DNA from: Hemibagrus wyckioides
Taxonomy: Eukaryota; Chordata; Actinopteri; Siluriformes; Bagridae
Direction: 5' to 3'
Assembly: GCF_019097595.1 (NCBI RefSeq)
Contig: NC_080716.1
Coordinates: 7,118,140 to 7,182,139, forward strand
Length of the DNA stretch: 64,000 nucleotides
Shown here piece by piece: positions 51,100 through 62,674 of this stretch. How positions within the stretch are numbered: the first letter of the stretch is position 1; each line of letters starts with the position of its first letter. The position numbers and the translations under genes were made by a program. The notes beneath the pieces were generated by a model. The model ran no database searches and had not been told where the DNA came from. It saw only the letters and a program-made list of their open reading frames with translations.

Positions 51100-51430
51100 A
51101 TATAAAATCATATGAATTAGTAACAGGGCAGCATATTGGTGAGAAGGGTAGTATTGCTGCCATACAGATCCAGGTCTCCGGCTCCATCCTGAGCTCAGGT
51201 TACTGTCTGAGTGGAGTTTTCTATGCTCTCCCTGGATGCATATTGGTTTCCTCTGGATTCTCTGGACTGTTCCCATCAAACATGTTGGTTAATGAACTGG
51301 CTACACTAAAATGCCCCTAGGTACAAACGTGTGAGTGCATCTGGCTCTGTCTAGGGTGTATTCCTACCTCTAGTTTTCCCAGGATAAGCTCCAGATTCAC
51401 TGTAAGATAGCTGCCAGATCCCTGACCAGG
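51100..51430 (+). repeat. tRNA-derived SINE (DANA-like)
   Basis: Reads through the usual order of this fish SINE: 'gggcagcatattggtgag' head, 'ttactgtctgagtggagttt', 'tctccctggatgcatattgg', 'tttcctctggattctc', 'ctagggtgtattcctacc' and a 'cctgaccaggataaa' end. Diverged but nearly complete. Confidence 0.8.
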
Positions 51431-52199
51431 ATAAATAAATATATAGTATATTAATAAATAGAGAACATGGTGTATCTTGTTCATTCATCGGGAGTTCAAA
51501 AAGTATAAAATCTGAAACAACAAATTGAAAAGATAAAGTTTCCAAATATTATTACATATAATTAGACCACAAATGTTTGACTTGATTCACTAGAAAATAC
51601 TAAACATAGGTATTACAAAATATAGTTGGTAAGTGATGAATAAACCATCTTGCATTAGTGCAAAAAGCAAAACTGAGCACCATATCTATAACAAATGAAT
51701 CTGGCTGTCACTCTACAGAAATAGTATTTTAGATCTTTTGTGAAATTCCTTGAAAGCAAGAACCATGTAAAAACCTTATAGTGGAATACGTATTTCCACG
51801 AGTATCCAAGAGAACAGCTGCCACTTTTTGCTCTGTAGCTATTCTGATGCATACAACACAGCTGCATTTGGATGGTATAAACTGGATGAGAGAATGTTAT
51901 GCTTTGCATTGTGCATGACTTGCACAATTCTTGCCACTTGACACAAACTTTGCCCACTGTTTCCTTTCACTGTAGTCATTACATAACCCTTATCAATGAG
52001 CTTTGTTTTGAAAAACTACTGCTTGTGTGTTTTGGGTGATAGGCGTGTGGAGGTGTGTATAATGCATGCATTAATAATATCAGTTTTCCACAAAACATAA
52101 ATGAATGTGAATGTGGCAACTCTGGAATCCACCAAGAGCTCCACTTCCCAGAACACACCATAAACAACAAACATGGCCGCCAAGGACTATAATCCATGA
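51431..52199. other. Intergenic, nothing recognised
   Basis: No gene seen. A 100-codon minus ORF at 51655-51957 has no family resemblance. Confidence 0.45.
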
Positions 52200-53690
52200 A
52201 ATGACAGATCACAGACTACTTCACCTATCTCCATGACTGCAGTAGAAGAATGAAACTGGCACAATGCCATGGCAGTCCAGGAAAAGCTGGTAGAAGAACA
52301 GCAATACCTGACCAAGCTGGACGCTAATCTGAACATGCTCACCAGTGCTATGTCTGCTTTCATCTCCCACTGAACCTTGGATGCAAATCCAGGCACTCTC
52401 ATCTCTCCTTCTGACAAATATGCCAGAGAGACCTCCCTGTGCAAGGGTTTCCTACAACAGTTTTCCCTGTACTCCTTGAGCCAAGAAGGGGTTTCAGATC
52501 ACCAAAAAAATTTCTCACTTCATCAGCTTGTTTACAGATAAGGCCTTAAATTTGGTGACAATGGTCTGGAATCAAGGAGGAGAACTGATCTTCTTATAGC
52601 TGCTTCATAGAAGTATTTGAGTGTTTGACCATAACTCAGAGTGCAAGGCAATTCCTACCAGTCACACAAGAGATTAGGAGGCCCACTAAGAATGCACTGG
52701 CATTCTGCCTTCTGTCTCTGGGAAGCAGATGGAATGAGCCAACTCTTAAAGCCATATCTGACAGTGGCTCAACAGCACTGGCATGCTGAGATGATCATGT
52801 CTCACTGCCTGATCTTGTCATTCATCTTGATCATCTTATTCACAATCACCAAGCTGCTAATCAGGCTAAGACTTCTGTGCTAAAATAAACCACTATGAGC
52901 CCATACAAATTGGGGGACCTGGTTGAACGTCATGGAATGGGGAAAGTGATAGAGGCTACATCCATTTTTCTTCTTCCCTAGTGTTTGTAGATTTCTTTTT
53001 TCTAGAGAAGATAGAAGGAGGGCTCCATTCATGTTTCCACACATCTCTTTCCTAGGATAAATCATTGGCCCTGGAAGGGTATCCATGGACCAAGCTAAGG
53101 TGCCAGTAGTCACAGCATGGCCCACTCCTACTAGAGTAAAAAGCTGCAAAGATTTCTGGGGTTTGCCAACTTCTGCCAAAGGTTCATAAGGGGCTTATGT
53201 TCCGTCACCTTTCCCTTCATCTTCTTGCTGAGGAAGGGACCTAAACAGTTGGCCTGGACTGTTGTAGATGATGGTCCTACAAGAGACTTAAAACCTCCTT
53301 CACCTATCCTCAAGCACTCTGAATCTTCCAAGCTCTTCATTGTGGAGGTTCATGCCTCAGAGTCTGGAGTGGGAGAAGTGCTTTCCCAGGGGTTCAGAGA
53401 CAAACCAAAGCTGTACTCTGTGGCTTTCTATTCTAAAGATCTTTCCCCAGTGGAGATAAACTATGACATTGGAAATTTATCATTGCTGGCAGTGAAATTT
53501 TTATTGGCGGAGTGGCACCACTGATTAAAGGGAGCAACCCATTCATTCATTCATGATCTTCACAGACCATAAAAATCTTGAATACCTGCAAATCAAGCAG
53601 TTAAACTCTTGCCAAGCCTAGTTGCCTCTGTTTTTCACCTGCTTCAACTGCACACAAAAGCTGACTCCCTGTCAAGTCTGTATCCCACCA
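52200..53690 (+). mobile_element. Decayed Ty3/gypsy LTR retrotransposon body
   Basis: Gag-like text at 52300-52640 (SLCKGFLQQFSLYS after a KYARETS segment) is followed by frame-broken pol: an LQRFLGFANFCQRFIRG block near 53140-53195 (after the RT palm) and an open RNase H-like segment at 53225-53524 containing FIVEVHASESGVGEVLSQ and VAFYSKDLSPVEINYDIGN. After its stop, DHKNLEYLQIKQ-like text continues in another frame. Order gag-RT-RNaseH is correct for gypsy; protease, most of RT and integrase are deleted. Inactive. Confidence 0.82.
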
Positions 53691-53699
53691 CAAATAAAG

Positions 53700-54090
53700 A
53701 TCCAAGCCCCAAACCCTTCTTGCCCTCCTCCTGCTTTGTTAACATGGTAAATTGACAAATACATTTCTGTTCATTGGTTCAGACTACCTCACAGTCCATA
53801 CCACACAGTCCGAGAACTAAGCTCATAACCTGGGATTTAGGGTGTGGTGGGGATTTTCTATCATATGAATGCAGGAATCCACTGAGAATGACCAAGTCTT
53901 GGTTCCCGTGTTTGCTATCCTGGTTTTTGCATTTTGGATTGTGTCTCTACATTGTGGTTTGCTGATTGCCTAACCTTTTGCCTGTGCCTGTTTTTGAGAT
54001 TGTTTCATGTTTTGGATCTTTTTTCCATTTTTAATAAAATGAACTGCACTTGCATCCCTCTCTGACCCAGTGGCAAGACAATAAAAATCT
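53700..54090 (+). repeat. Probable gypsy 3' LTR remnant
   Basis: Follows the gypsy body. T/G-rich text ('tggtttttgcattttggatt', 'tttgcctgtgcctg') leads to an AATAAA at 54034-54039 and a 'tgcatccctctctgaccc' end, in the style of fish gypsy LTRs. No matching 5' LTR was found, so the boundaries are unproved. Confidence 0.5.
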
Positions 54091-55169
54091 ATGAAAATTC
54101 AACCCCTTAATCTTAATCATGAAATATTTATTAAATGCTTTCAAATAAACATCCCATTAAACATGAGTTACAAAAGAAAGCTACAAAAATAATTCCAATG
54201 AGGTTTATTAATTGTTTTTATGCTATACTCAGATATTTATCATCTTGTTTATTTTGCCTTTTTAAGTATGAACATTGGAACTGTAAAGATGTTTTTTTTT
54301 TCAGCCACAAGTATGAAAGGACCAGGAAGCAAAGCTCAAATACTCATGAAGGGGGTTAAACAGGTTTTGTTAAAGGCAATGTGGATAAGAGTGTGTGGGA
54401 AGGGAATGAGATAGGGTACACTTGTCGAGGCCTGTGTCAGTGTGGAAGTCAGAGAGACATGGGTAAGGTGAAGCCAATCTGGGCATAGCAGGAAGCACAG
54501 AGGCACAGGAAAAAGCAAGAAGAATAAACACTAGGAAAACTGGCAAAAGCAGATAGCAAATATGGGTAGGCTGGAAGAGTTACTGCACTGGAAGCCGGAT
54601 CAGGTGATGTGTGGCTACAGAACCAGAGTTTACATACACTGTTGATTGGAGAACTGATTGAGACCAGGTGTGTTTAATGATTCCATCACAGAGAGGTGTA
54701 AAGTTAAGTGCTACGCCCAGACACACACATACAAAAGACAGGAGAGAACACAGGAACTCAAGGTTGGGAAAAAACAAGACTACATGAGAGAACGGGGAAA
54801 CAACATTCCACCCTGGGCTATGGCAGCTGAGCCAACAAATAAATATGTTAGTGTTAAAACTTGATATTATTATATGTTACTATTTTTATTTATCTAATTC
54901 CATGTTTTTAATTTCAATTTGTTATTCTAATTAAACCAGAAAGAAGAGTTTTAGGTGAGTTGATTTATATATAAAAAAAATGAGAATAGCTTCTTCACTT
55001 GGAAAAATGATCAGTTAGCATTATTAAGTTTAATAGATAGCATCAAAATATAAAATCATCAGCTGTAGGTGAAGAGGCAATAAGATATAGTGATGGTAAA
55101 GTAAATGTGTAATTGTCTGAAATTCATAATTTACTTAATTCTGTCAGTAATAATGTCTGTATATTTCAG
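54091..55169. other. Intergenic before exon-like series
   Basis: No gene is supported here. A poly-T run followed by CAG at 54289-54303 and an open stretch to 54412 could be an exon, but phase does not fit the exon-like series downstream. Confidence 0.4.
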
Positions 55170-55345
55170 TGATATGCAGAGCAGCCTGCAGAGGCTGCTG
55201 TGGGGTCTAGAGGGTAAGGAGCCTCCATCCATCTCCTACAGAGGAGAGAAAAACCTCAGTGACATGTTTATCCAAGACAACATACAGGATGTAACCCTGG
55301 TAGATGTTCTATATGCTGCCTGTTATACTCCAGGGGTGTTTTTTG
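55170..55345 (+). CDS. Candidate exon A of unrecognised gene
   Basis: Open reading from an acceptor (TATATTTCAG) to a donor-like G/GTATTC: 1 base, 58 codons, 1 base. The translation has balanced composition (SLQRLLWGLEGKEPPSISY, then NLSDMFIQDNIQDVTLVDV and LYAACYTPG) unlike the AT-rich chance ORFs around it. The ending phase fits exon B exactly. I do not recognise the protein. The donor is weak; an alternative is GTGTTT at 55336. If left unspliced the frame stops at 55368 beside an AATAAA (55364-55369), so a terminal exon is also possible. Confidence 0.4.
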
Positions 55346-55414
55346 GTATTCTCACTGTAAATCAATAAAAAGTTATTTTGAATGATCACCTTTATCCTGT
55401 TCGGAAACAAGGTC

Positions 55415-55515
55415 AGCCATGATATAGCATCCCTGCAGCAAGTTAAAGGGCCTTACTCAAGGGTCCAATAGCAGCAGTTTGCCAGTGCTGGGGCTTAAGC
55501 CATCAACCTTCTAAC
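55415..55515 (-). repeat. SINE fragment
   Basis: 'gggccttactcaagggtcca' followed by 'cagtgctggggcttaagcca' and 'caaccttctaacagcag' is a common fish SINE middle/3' section. It lies within the putative intron between candidate exons A and B. Confidence 0.6.
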
Positions 55516-55826
55516 AGCAGTTTCAGTGTCAACACTAAGAGAAGCTCTAAATCAATATCTGCATTATTTTATGCTTTGTGCTCATGTCACGCTTGTCAGC
55601 TTGAATAATAGATTGATTGGTCTACTTGCCCTCAGGGCTATGACACATTTCTGTTTTGAAGTCATGCTGTTATTGCATTTACAGCAACACTGCTTACATT
55701 TTTAGTACTGTTTGTCCCAAGCAAATCAATCAGAATTAGTGTCTGCTGTAAGGTATTTAAGATTCAATATTTTTAGACATATGACCATTTTACCATTTCC
55801 ACATGTATCTCTGACATTTCAAACAG

Positions 55827-55915
55827 GACCAGCTAGCTTCACTAAAGCCAGTAAGGAACAGAGAAGACTGGCAAAAATGGAATGGCTGCAGAATTCCAAC
55901 CCCAGGGTCCAGTGT
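55827..55915 (+). CDS. Candidate exon B of unrecognised gene
   Basis: Begins after ATTTCAAACAG with two bases that complete the codon left open by exon A, giving FGPASFTKASKEQRRLAKME then WLQNSNPRVQC, and ends in phase 0 at the good donor GTGAGA. Lys/Arg/Glu-rich helical composition. Unrecognised. Confidence 0.4.
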
Positions 55916-56029
55916 GTGAGAGAAAAAAGACAAGCATAATAACAAGCACCAACAAGAAACATTTACAAAATAATATATTATGATTAATATTGATTACTGA
56001 TTAATAGTGAATACTGATTATCCTACACA

Positions 56030-56165
56030 CCCTGGATAGGGCTTACTTACTGCAGCATGCAATCACACACATTAGTACCATGGAACTCCAGGCAAACAGG
56101 GTGGAAGTGGATATTGAACCCCCAGTCCTGGAGGTGTGAGGCAAACTCACTAAGCCACCAAGTCA
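56030..56165 (-). repeat. tRNA-SINE fragment, antisense
   Basis: Ending 'tggaggtgtgaggcaaactc' then 'ctaagccacca', preceded by 'attgaacccccagtcctgg', is the reverse complement of a tRNA-derived SINE head with its B-box region. Confidence 0.65.
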
Positions 56166-56350
56166 GTGTGTGCCAAATGCATGGTCATTGATCTTCAGGA
56201 GCTCTTGTAGACACTGACTGTAAAATTGTGTAAATAAGAGTGTAGTGAACAAACCAGGAGCAAAGCAGCCATGCCCAATTGAATGTGGAAGTGTTTGTGC
56301 ATGCAAAAGTGTTTGCATAAATGACAGGTGTTCTTAATAAAGTGGTCGGT
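56166..56350 (+). mobile_element. Tc1-like terminal fragment
   Basis: Ends 'gtgttcttaataaagtggtc' at 56330-56347, the terminal-repeat signature also seen at 32520 and 37110. The rest is too decayed to place. Confidence 0.5.
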
Positions 56351-56430
56351 AAATGTAATTAAAAACACACACATCAGGTACAGTCAGTTATCCTGCACTC
56401 ACATAACACTTTTACTACATAAATTATTGA

Positions 56431-56497
56431 AGTCTTTCTTTCTTTCTTTCTTACTTACTTTCCTCCCTTCTTCCTTTCTTCTTTCTTTCTTTCTTTG
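56431..56497. repeat. (TTTC)n microsatellite
   Basis: Imperfect TTTC/TTCC array; on the plus strand it lies shortly upstream of candidate exon C. Confidence 0.9.
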
Positions 56498-56653
56498 TAT
56501 GATTTTTTTCCTCACTGCATTTTATGGTCATTTCAAAATGGATTGGCGTTGTGCGGCCTCAAATGCAAGATAATCTCTTTGAGCTCCTTTACTGTGGGGA
56601 GGTGGGGTCTAGAAGCTACCATTCACCTTTTTTTCTTTTTTTCTTTCACAAAG

Positions 56654-56776
56654 TTGCAGCTAGACCTCAATGCCCTTAAAAAAGCTGAATGTTTAGTAGG
56701 AGGATTCTCTGGTTGGTTGCAAAATTCATACCTCCCACTGGCTGAAGTCTTTTCTCCCCCTGAAGGGGCCCCCACT
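56654..56776 (+). CDS. Candidate exon C of unrecognised gene
   Basis: Begins in phase 0 after a long pyrimidine tract and CAAAG, and runs 41 codons (LQLDLNALKKAECLVGGFSG, then WLQNSYLPLAEVFSPPEGA) to the donor GTAACT; a second possible donor is at 56788. The phase continues exon B. Protein not recognised. The composition argues for real coding sequence, perhaps from a gene or pseudogene of unknown identity. Confidence 0.4.
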
Positions 56777-57204
56777 GTAACTACCAGGTGCCCCGAGCTT
56801 GCAAACTGAGTCTGACAAAACGAGTGGGGGCAAAATCTTGTAATATTTCACAAATTAAACAGTTGCAGAACTAGTTCCAAGGTATTCCTAAATCATATCT
56901 AGTTTGAGATCTGTTCATTGGTTTATTTACTGTTTACAGTAGATTTATTATCTTTAAAAATCCTTTGTCTATACCACATTATTTTTTCACTTCTTTATGC
57001 CTCCAAGGTATTTTTCTTATAAGAAATAATGTCTGTGAAAAAAACAGGAAGAACTGTTATACTGTATGATTAATAATGGGAACCATCACCTCACACCTCC
57101 GAGACTAAGTTACTGCGCTCTTTCCCCTTTATCACCTTACACAATGTATTCTCTGATGCATTTGGTTCCCTTTTGTTCTTTTAATGTATGGACACTTCCA
57201 GCAG

Positions 57205-57275
57205 GGTGTGAAGCACAGTTAGTGAAACATGGTGACACAGCAGATTGGCTGAACAAGAACCAACAGGCTGCTCTT
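57205..57275 (+). CDS. Candidate exon D (weak)
   Basis: After TTCCAGCAG the plus strand reads CEAQLVKHGDTADWLNKNQQ then AAL before a donor-like GTAATA. Phase from the first acceptor does not follow exon C; using the internal CAG at 57216-57218 it would. May be a separate or missing-exon situation, or chance. Confidence 0.28.
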
Positions 57276-57302
57276 GTAATATACAGAATGTTGCATATTT
57301 AA

Positions 57303-58610
57303 GTAGCTTTAATTCTCTTTATATGAGAAATTAATTAATTAATTTATATGATGTATGTCCAGTGAGTCTATAGAGTCTTTGTATTATTATCAACTATGGT
57401 TTAAGTACAATTCTCACTCCATGTTAAGACCTAACCCTTCTCTAAATACTTAAATTAGCACTTCCTTATTTAAACATAACAAAAATCCTTGTCATTCTAC
57501 TAACTTTCCCAACAGGGTTTTTAGACTGATAGTTACCTAGTGACCTAGAACACCAGTAAGAGGATTTGCTTACTGATAGACACTTCAGTATACTACCATA
57601 CTTGTAAATGTACATTTAAATCTTAAAATTTAGTTAAAAGCATTTAGTGGCTGCTAGTATTTTCAGTGGTAGATTTTTGTCCATTGGGGAAAATGGGGCG
57701 GAAGTTCCACTGTCTTTGTCGTGATGCTGTGCACTCATGGGGTTCAATGCCCCGCATGGCTTGGAAGACTTATTATTGCACCTGAAGTTTGAAAAGTGTA
57801 AAAACTCAGTCTAAAAGTGCTAAAAGCTCTAAAAGATTCCCATTGGGGTAGGAATCACTACATCAGCTTGCTCTATGAACATTTTGTTAATGAATGGAAG
57901 AGCAGCAGACAGGACAAGTAATAATATTACCTCTTCTTTTTTTCACACACATTGTAAAAATAGTGATTATTTACATTCAAATGAGTTTTTAAAAATCTGA
58001 CAAATAATCAAAATGAACACTGTAATCTTTTTATTTCATAGTTTTCTGTCCTTTTCCCTGTTATGGTATAATTAGCAAGTTTCTATTCTGTTATCTCTGT
58101 AGGTTTTAAATAAATCTTTAGAGTGTAATTATCAGCAACAAGATAATATCACAATGACACTAATTGTTTATAGCTTTATAATGTTTGATTTCAACAAAAA
58201 ACATGATTAAATAGTCTTTTTTTCAACAAATGAAGCCTGGTAAACAGAGAGGTGTCAGTATTATGTCAGATATGTTCAGTTTGATCAACTAAAGGACTTG
58301 TATTGTTTATGTCAGTGACCACAGAAGTGGCAGGATGACATTAAGACCAACATAAAGGCTTTTTGATTAACTGCTTTTTTCTGTTCTCTTGTTGAATATT
58401 GGTTTACAAAATTAGTTCTATTTTATTTAAGTCTTGAATGACTCAGAACTGCCCATTACAAGATTACATTACTTGTTGTCTTGCCTCATCTATGGTCACT
58501 AACCACTCCTAAGTATTTTACCAATACTAACCCAGTTTACATTTGTTAAAGGAGATATGATTTAATGTTGGTGTAGGATGAAATTTGAGCAATTTGTGTA
58601 GATAAAGCAA
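57303..58610. other. Intergenic, no gene seen
   Basis: AT-rich, nothing recognised. Confidence 0.5.
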
Positions 58611-58613
58611 TCT

Positions 58614-58935
58614 ATTCAATTCAATTTATTGGTACAGTGCAGTGGACATTGTCTCAAAGCGGCTTTACAGAAGTAGAGAAACAGGGAAGAAAAAAATATA
58701 TCTATATATAAATCTATATATCTATATATCCCTAATGAGCAAGCCTGCAGCGATGGTGGCAAGGAAAAACTCCCGGTGATGATATGTGGAAGAAACCGTG
58801 ATATGGAAACCAGGCTCAGGAGGGAACCCATTCTCATTTGGGTGACACTGGACAGTGAATAATGTAAATGTAACTAAATAATATCCTTTCAGCAATCAAG
58901 GGCCCATGAGGAACTATCTACAGATTAGTGATCAC
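58614..58935 (+). repeat. Dispersed fish repeat, copy 6
   Basis: Complete set of family landmarks ('attcaattcaatttattgg', 'gtctcaaagcggctttacag', 'gcaaggaaaaactcccgg' and the 'gtaaatgtaactaaataat' extension). Its closest relative is copy 4 at 26748. Confidence 0.88.
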
Positions 58936-59560
58936 GTACACTATATCTGATGCACAGTCAGTGGTTTGTATGATAAAAATCCTATTAATATTTATTCTAA
59001 CGTTAATGTTCTTGTGGGGTTTTTTTTTCACCTACAACAAAGAACAAAACATAGGAAAATGATGCAAATAGCAGCTCATATAGTATAAGTATAGTTATAA
59101 GAAAGAAACACATAATCATTTACATACATTCCTAATTCACATTATGGACAGGCACCATTTAATGATTGAAACTTTTTAAAGTTTAACTATCCTATCAAGA
59201 TCACTGTGATCATTTTACACAGGACTCCCTTTGATTATATTCAGCAATAACACAAAGGGTATTTTAAACACCTGTATTTTATAATGGAATATAGAGTGTA
59301 TTACAGTTATTTATTTATGAATTAATATTTATCAGTATTAAGTTTTAAACACTGGCCTTCAGTTAAGTTTTTATGTTGAACAAGCACATGTTAGGGAAAT
59401 GTTTGCAGAAAACTGAGGCCTGCTGGCTAGGGTTGGTTTGCATGAAACTTATGTTCATGTTCACCCAAGCACACTTCTGCTAGAAAAAAACACACAGCTA
59501 CCCTCCATTGATGTAGGTGATGCATAAGGTTTTGCAATATGTTTTTGGACATTTGTTTTT
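58936..59560. other. Intergenic upstream of pappa2
   Basis: No gene or repeat recognised; AT-rich up to the CpG-richer promoter region. Confidence 0.5.
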
Positions 59561-59619
59561 CTCTCCACGGGCAGTATATCAACACTGCTTCCCTTTTCAC
59601 ATGTCAAACAGATGTGGTG

Positions 59620-59900
59620 TGTCTTTTAGAAATCGGTGCAGAGAGAGGAGATGTCATTCGGGAATTAGTGCTGAAGGCGCGCGCGTTTTCCTGAGTGAAA
59701 GTGCGAGACATGGGTGGGTGCTAGGGTGAGGAGGGGGCGTCTCTGTGTGACGTCACACCGGTGGAAACGGATAAAACCAAATAAGCGCGTGAGTTTGAGC
59801 TTCACGGGGAAAAAAACCTGAGGGAGAGCTCGGCTGCAGGAGTGGAAGCAGGAGGAATACGCAGGGCAAAGAGCAGCTGACGCACAAACCCAGGTATCCT
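59620..59900 (+). promoter_or_regulatory. pappa2: pappa2 promoter and probable non-coding exon 1
   Basis: GC and CpG rise sharply (GCGCGCGTTTTC near 59678, GTGACGTCACACC at 59746-59758, a CRE-like TGACGTCA palindrome). A TATA-like GGATAAAA at 59769-59776 is followed about 117 bases later by a consensus donor, CAG/GTATCC at 59894. The start of exon 1 would fall near 59800. It is inferred to splice to the acceptor ending at 60760. No cDNA evidence is available. Confidence 0.55.
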
Positions 59901-60760
59901 GAAAAGGATATTGTCATTGGAAGCCTCATCCTTTTCAAAGTGGAAGGGTTTTTTTTATTCTACAGGCTGAGAATCACGCGCGTGCCATTCGTCACCAGCT
60001 GAAGAGAGATAAGTGATGACAACAGACTATTTCATGCGTCCCCAAGCGCTGGAAACCGGCCTAATTAATAAAAATTGAGTGGATGGTCAGAGCTTTTACT
60101 TTTTTTTTCTGTGCGGTCAAATGAAACCTCAAGATACTTTTTGTTTCACCTTGGTGTGGTGAACACGCTGGACTGCAAGCGAGAGCGTAAAAAGTGGCGA
60201 TAGGCTACCTCGTATAACCTAACCCTAACCTTAGATTTCATTTAACAAAAAACAACCGGGGTAACATCCTTGTTTTTTAATGATAAAACCAGCGGTTGTC
60301 TTTGTTTTAGGGCTATAACACCATGGAGGAATTTCTTTGAGTCGAGTGATGCTGCGCCTTAACAGGTGACATATTTCGCGCGCGTATGCGCGTGAGGTGT
60401 TTTTGTTTTCTGTAAATGGCTCTAGCCAAATGTAGTCATACAGCGTGGTGCACTGACACCAGAGCAGATTTCTGTGGAAGTCTATATCTATACATCTTAT
60501 AGGTAATCTTGAAGATGGGCGTTAGAGAAAATAATCCAGTGGAAATGCTTTAAGTGCATTTTAATTCATGTTCACCTTTTTATTCAACCAGTATTTCTCG
60601 AAATAACAAACAAATGTTTTTTTTTTTGTTCAAATGTTTTTGGTGACACGTCATTTAGTAATAATTTAGTATAGTTGACATCATATTATCCATAGTTTAT
60701 TTTGTTTGCTTTTTTTTGACAATATAAAACACAAATCAGTTCTCAAACTGATCATTTCAG

Positions 60761-61711
60761 ATTGAATGACTTGATTATGCGGGGGAATTAATGTCACAAT
60801 GCTTATCAGACTACTGACCATCATCCTTTTAATAGTCCACACATGGCTGCTAAACACAGCTTTCTCAGACCACATTCAGCACTACAAGCAGAGTCTAGTG
60901 CTGAAAGAGGCCAAAAAACAGGCTGTTGAAGAGCAGTGCGGCTCTGTCAGCCTCAATGTCCCTGCAGCCCGACACTATCTTCTAGCAGGCATGCCAGGCA
61001 AATATACCCGTCTGCCAGGCCTCTATCTGAAATCAGTGCTGAACACAGGCTTCAGCTCAGGTGAATGCAGTTCTGACAGAAGCAATGTCCCAGGAATGTG
61101 TGATGAAAGTGATGAACAAAAAAAACATGGCGATAACTCACTACTTATAGCAAATGGAGTGCAGCTCTCGTCTTATCCTGAATCATGGGGCAGTGGCAGC
61201 CAAGAAAAAAATGTCATTGGTTTGCCACATAGGTCTAACCAAAGGATACCTTCAAAACTGAAAGAAGCACTGGATTCCTCGTATGTTGACAACTCTGCTA
61301 AGTTTTTCTCACTGAAAATGACAGATTCAAGCAGTGAAGCCACTAAATCAGCATTAGTCATGGCAGAACTCCAAAGCCCTTGGACATGGATGGAAAGGAG
61401 AGATAGTCCCTCCTCAGCAAGAAGAGTGCGTCGCAGCCCTGTAAAGTTCACTAGTGAAGGGAACAAGCATTTAGGGGAAGGGAATGAGGATGACTCTGGG
61501 GAGGTGGAGGGAAAAAACAGACCAGCTACAGAATTATTGCATGCCAAGATCCAAAATATCCCACCGAAGTGGATGACGGCACTATATTTTAGTCAGAGTG
61601 AGCAGCTGAAGGTGAATCCAGCAGCCGGAGTTGAGCTTCCTCGCTCCAGCTTCACACTAGAACTATGGGTCAAGCCTGAAGGAGGTCAAAACAATCCGGT
61701 CCTTATAGCAG
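60761..61711 (+). CDS. pappa2: Pappalysin-2 (PAPP-A2), first coding exon
   Basis: Exon 60761-61711 with the ATG at 60799 (acceptor TCATTTCAG before it); 304 codons plus one base. Residues 1-22 ([18 protein letters not shown]...) form a signal peptide. The poorly conserved propeptide ends in a furin-type site, RRVRR at residues 208-212. From residue 261 the laminin-G-like domain starts ([13 protein letters not shown], then [19 protein letters not shown]). The exon ends G/GTTGGT. PAPP-A2 is a secreted metalloprotease of the pappalysin family that cleaves IGFBP-5 and IGFBP-3 and so releases IGF. The cop1 neighbour and the propeptide style favour pappa2 over pappaa. Three short uORFs precede the start. 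Confidence 0.95.
60766..60817 (+). promoter_or_regulatory. pappa2: Three short upstream ORFs in the pappa2 leader
   Basis: ATG at 60766 (stop 60774), ATG at 60777 (stop 60791) and ATG at 60791 (stop 60817) all precede the main start at 60799; the last overlaps it in another frame. Such a cluster usually lowers translation of the main ORF. Confidence 0.7.
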
Positions 61712-62674
61712 GTTGGTATTGTGTGTTGCATTAACAGAATCTTTAATTTGTGTGTAAAATGTGAGCTTACATTAGTATAGCCAACATCTTCACTTAACTG
61801 TGATATACAAATGATTGTAGATTTGTAGATTTGAATTTAGGCGTGGAGTTTCAGAGTGGCTCTAGAGATTGATTTCATTATTTAATTACTGAAAATCAAC
61901 CAAGTTAACCATTATTGCAGTTGTACTTGATCCTAAATGTTGCTTTGTGTGATTACTGTAAAGAAAATGTAAAAAAAATTTTTTTTAGCAAAGTCATATA
62001 TGTATTTTCGCTTTATATTAAGACACTCCTGCAATGCCTCCACAAACCATACATGCAAACACAAAAACAGCAGATCCAGGTGTAATAGATCACCCTGTCC
62101 TCTAGAGGGAAAACAAATTTGTGTGAAAAACAGAGTTTTATTGTAGTTGTTGGATTATATGCTTTAAAATGAATAACTGAATAATTATCTGAGTATATAC
62201 TAAAGTGTACTTTGTCCACAATTTAAACCTATTATGTAAATACCTGTGGATACTGTACAAAAATAAATTAGACAGATAGAATTAAATGTATATGGCACAC
62301 ATGGAAGCATGATGGGTCCAAGCCAAAATGTCTAAAACCTTTTGGCTTGTATGTGTCTTGTGCCCTTTGTTGTTTGGGTTTGTCAGCTTTCTTTTTTCAG
62401 CTTTCAGGGAGCACTGTGTCTGAGTTCATGTGAGAGTGTGTGGGGTGGGTGAAGGGGTTCCCTGACCTCTCTCTGTCCTTTTACATGAACATCTGGAGCC
62501 CAGACTGCTCCTTACAAATAGCAGCTGGGAAAAGCAGTGACTGTTCAGTTCATTTAAACTCTTCAACCTTTTCGGATAATTGAATCCCAACTTTAAATGT
62601 ATAGGCAATGGACAAGGCTTTTATATGTGATAAACCATTATGCATACTTTTTTATTTTTTATTTTTTTATAAAG
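61712..62674 (+). other. pappa2: pappa2 intron (first within coding sequence)
   Basis: GT-AG intron of 963 bp with a T-rich tract before the acceptor (62645-62670). No repeat or gene recognised inside. Confidence 0.85.

Noticed and set aside
60214..60232. Telomere-like CCCTAA repeats
   Set aside because: Only about two and a half units; too short to mean an interstitial telomere.
61712..61734. Continuation of the pappa2 ORF past 61711
   Set aside because: The family join at VLIAG-VFDNC and the GT donor show these codons are intronic.
62597..62674. Upstream start of the second pappa2 ORF (hydrophobic ILFYFLFFYK stretch)
   Set aside because: This is the T-rich acceptor region of the intron read in frame, not a membrane segment.
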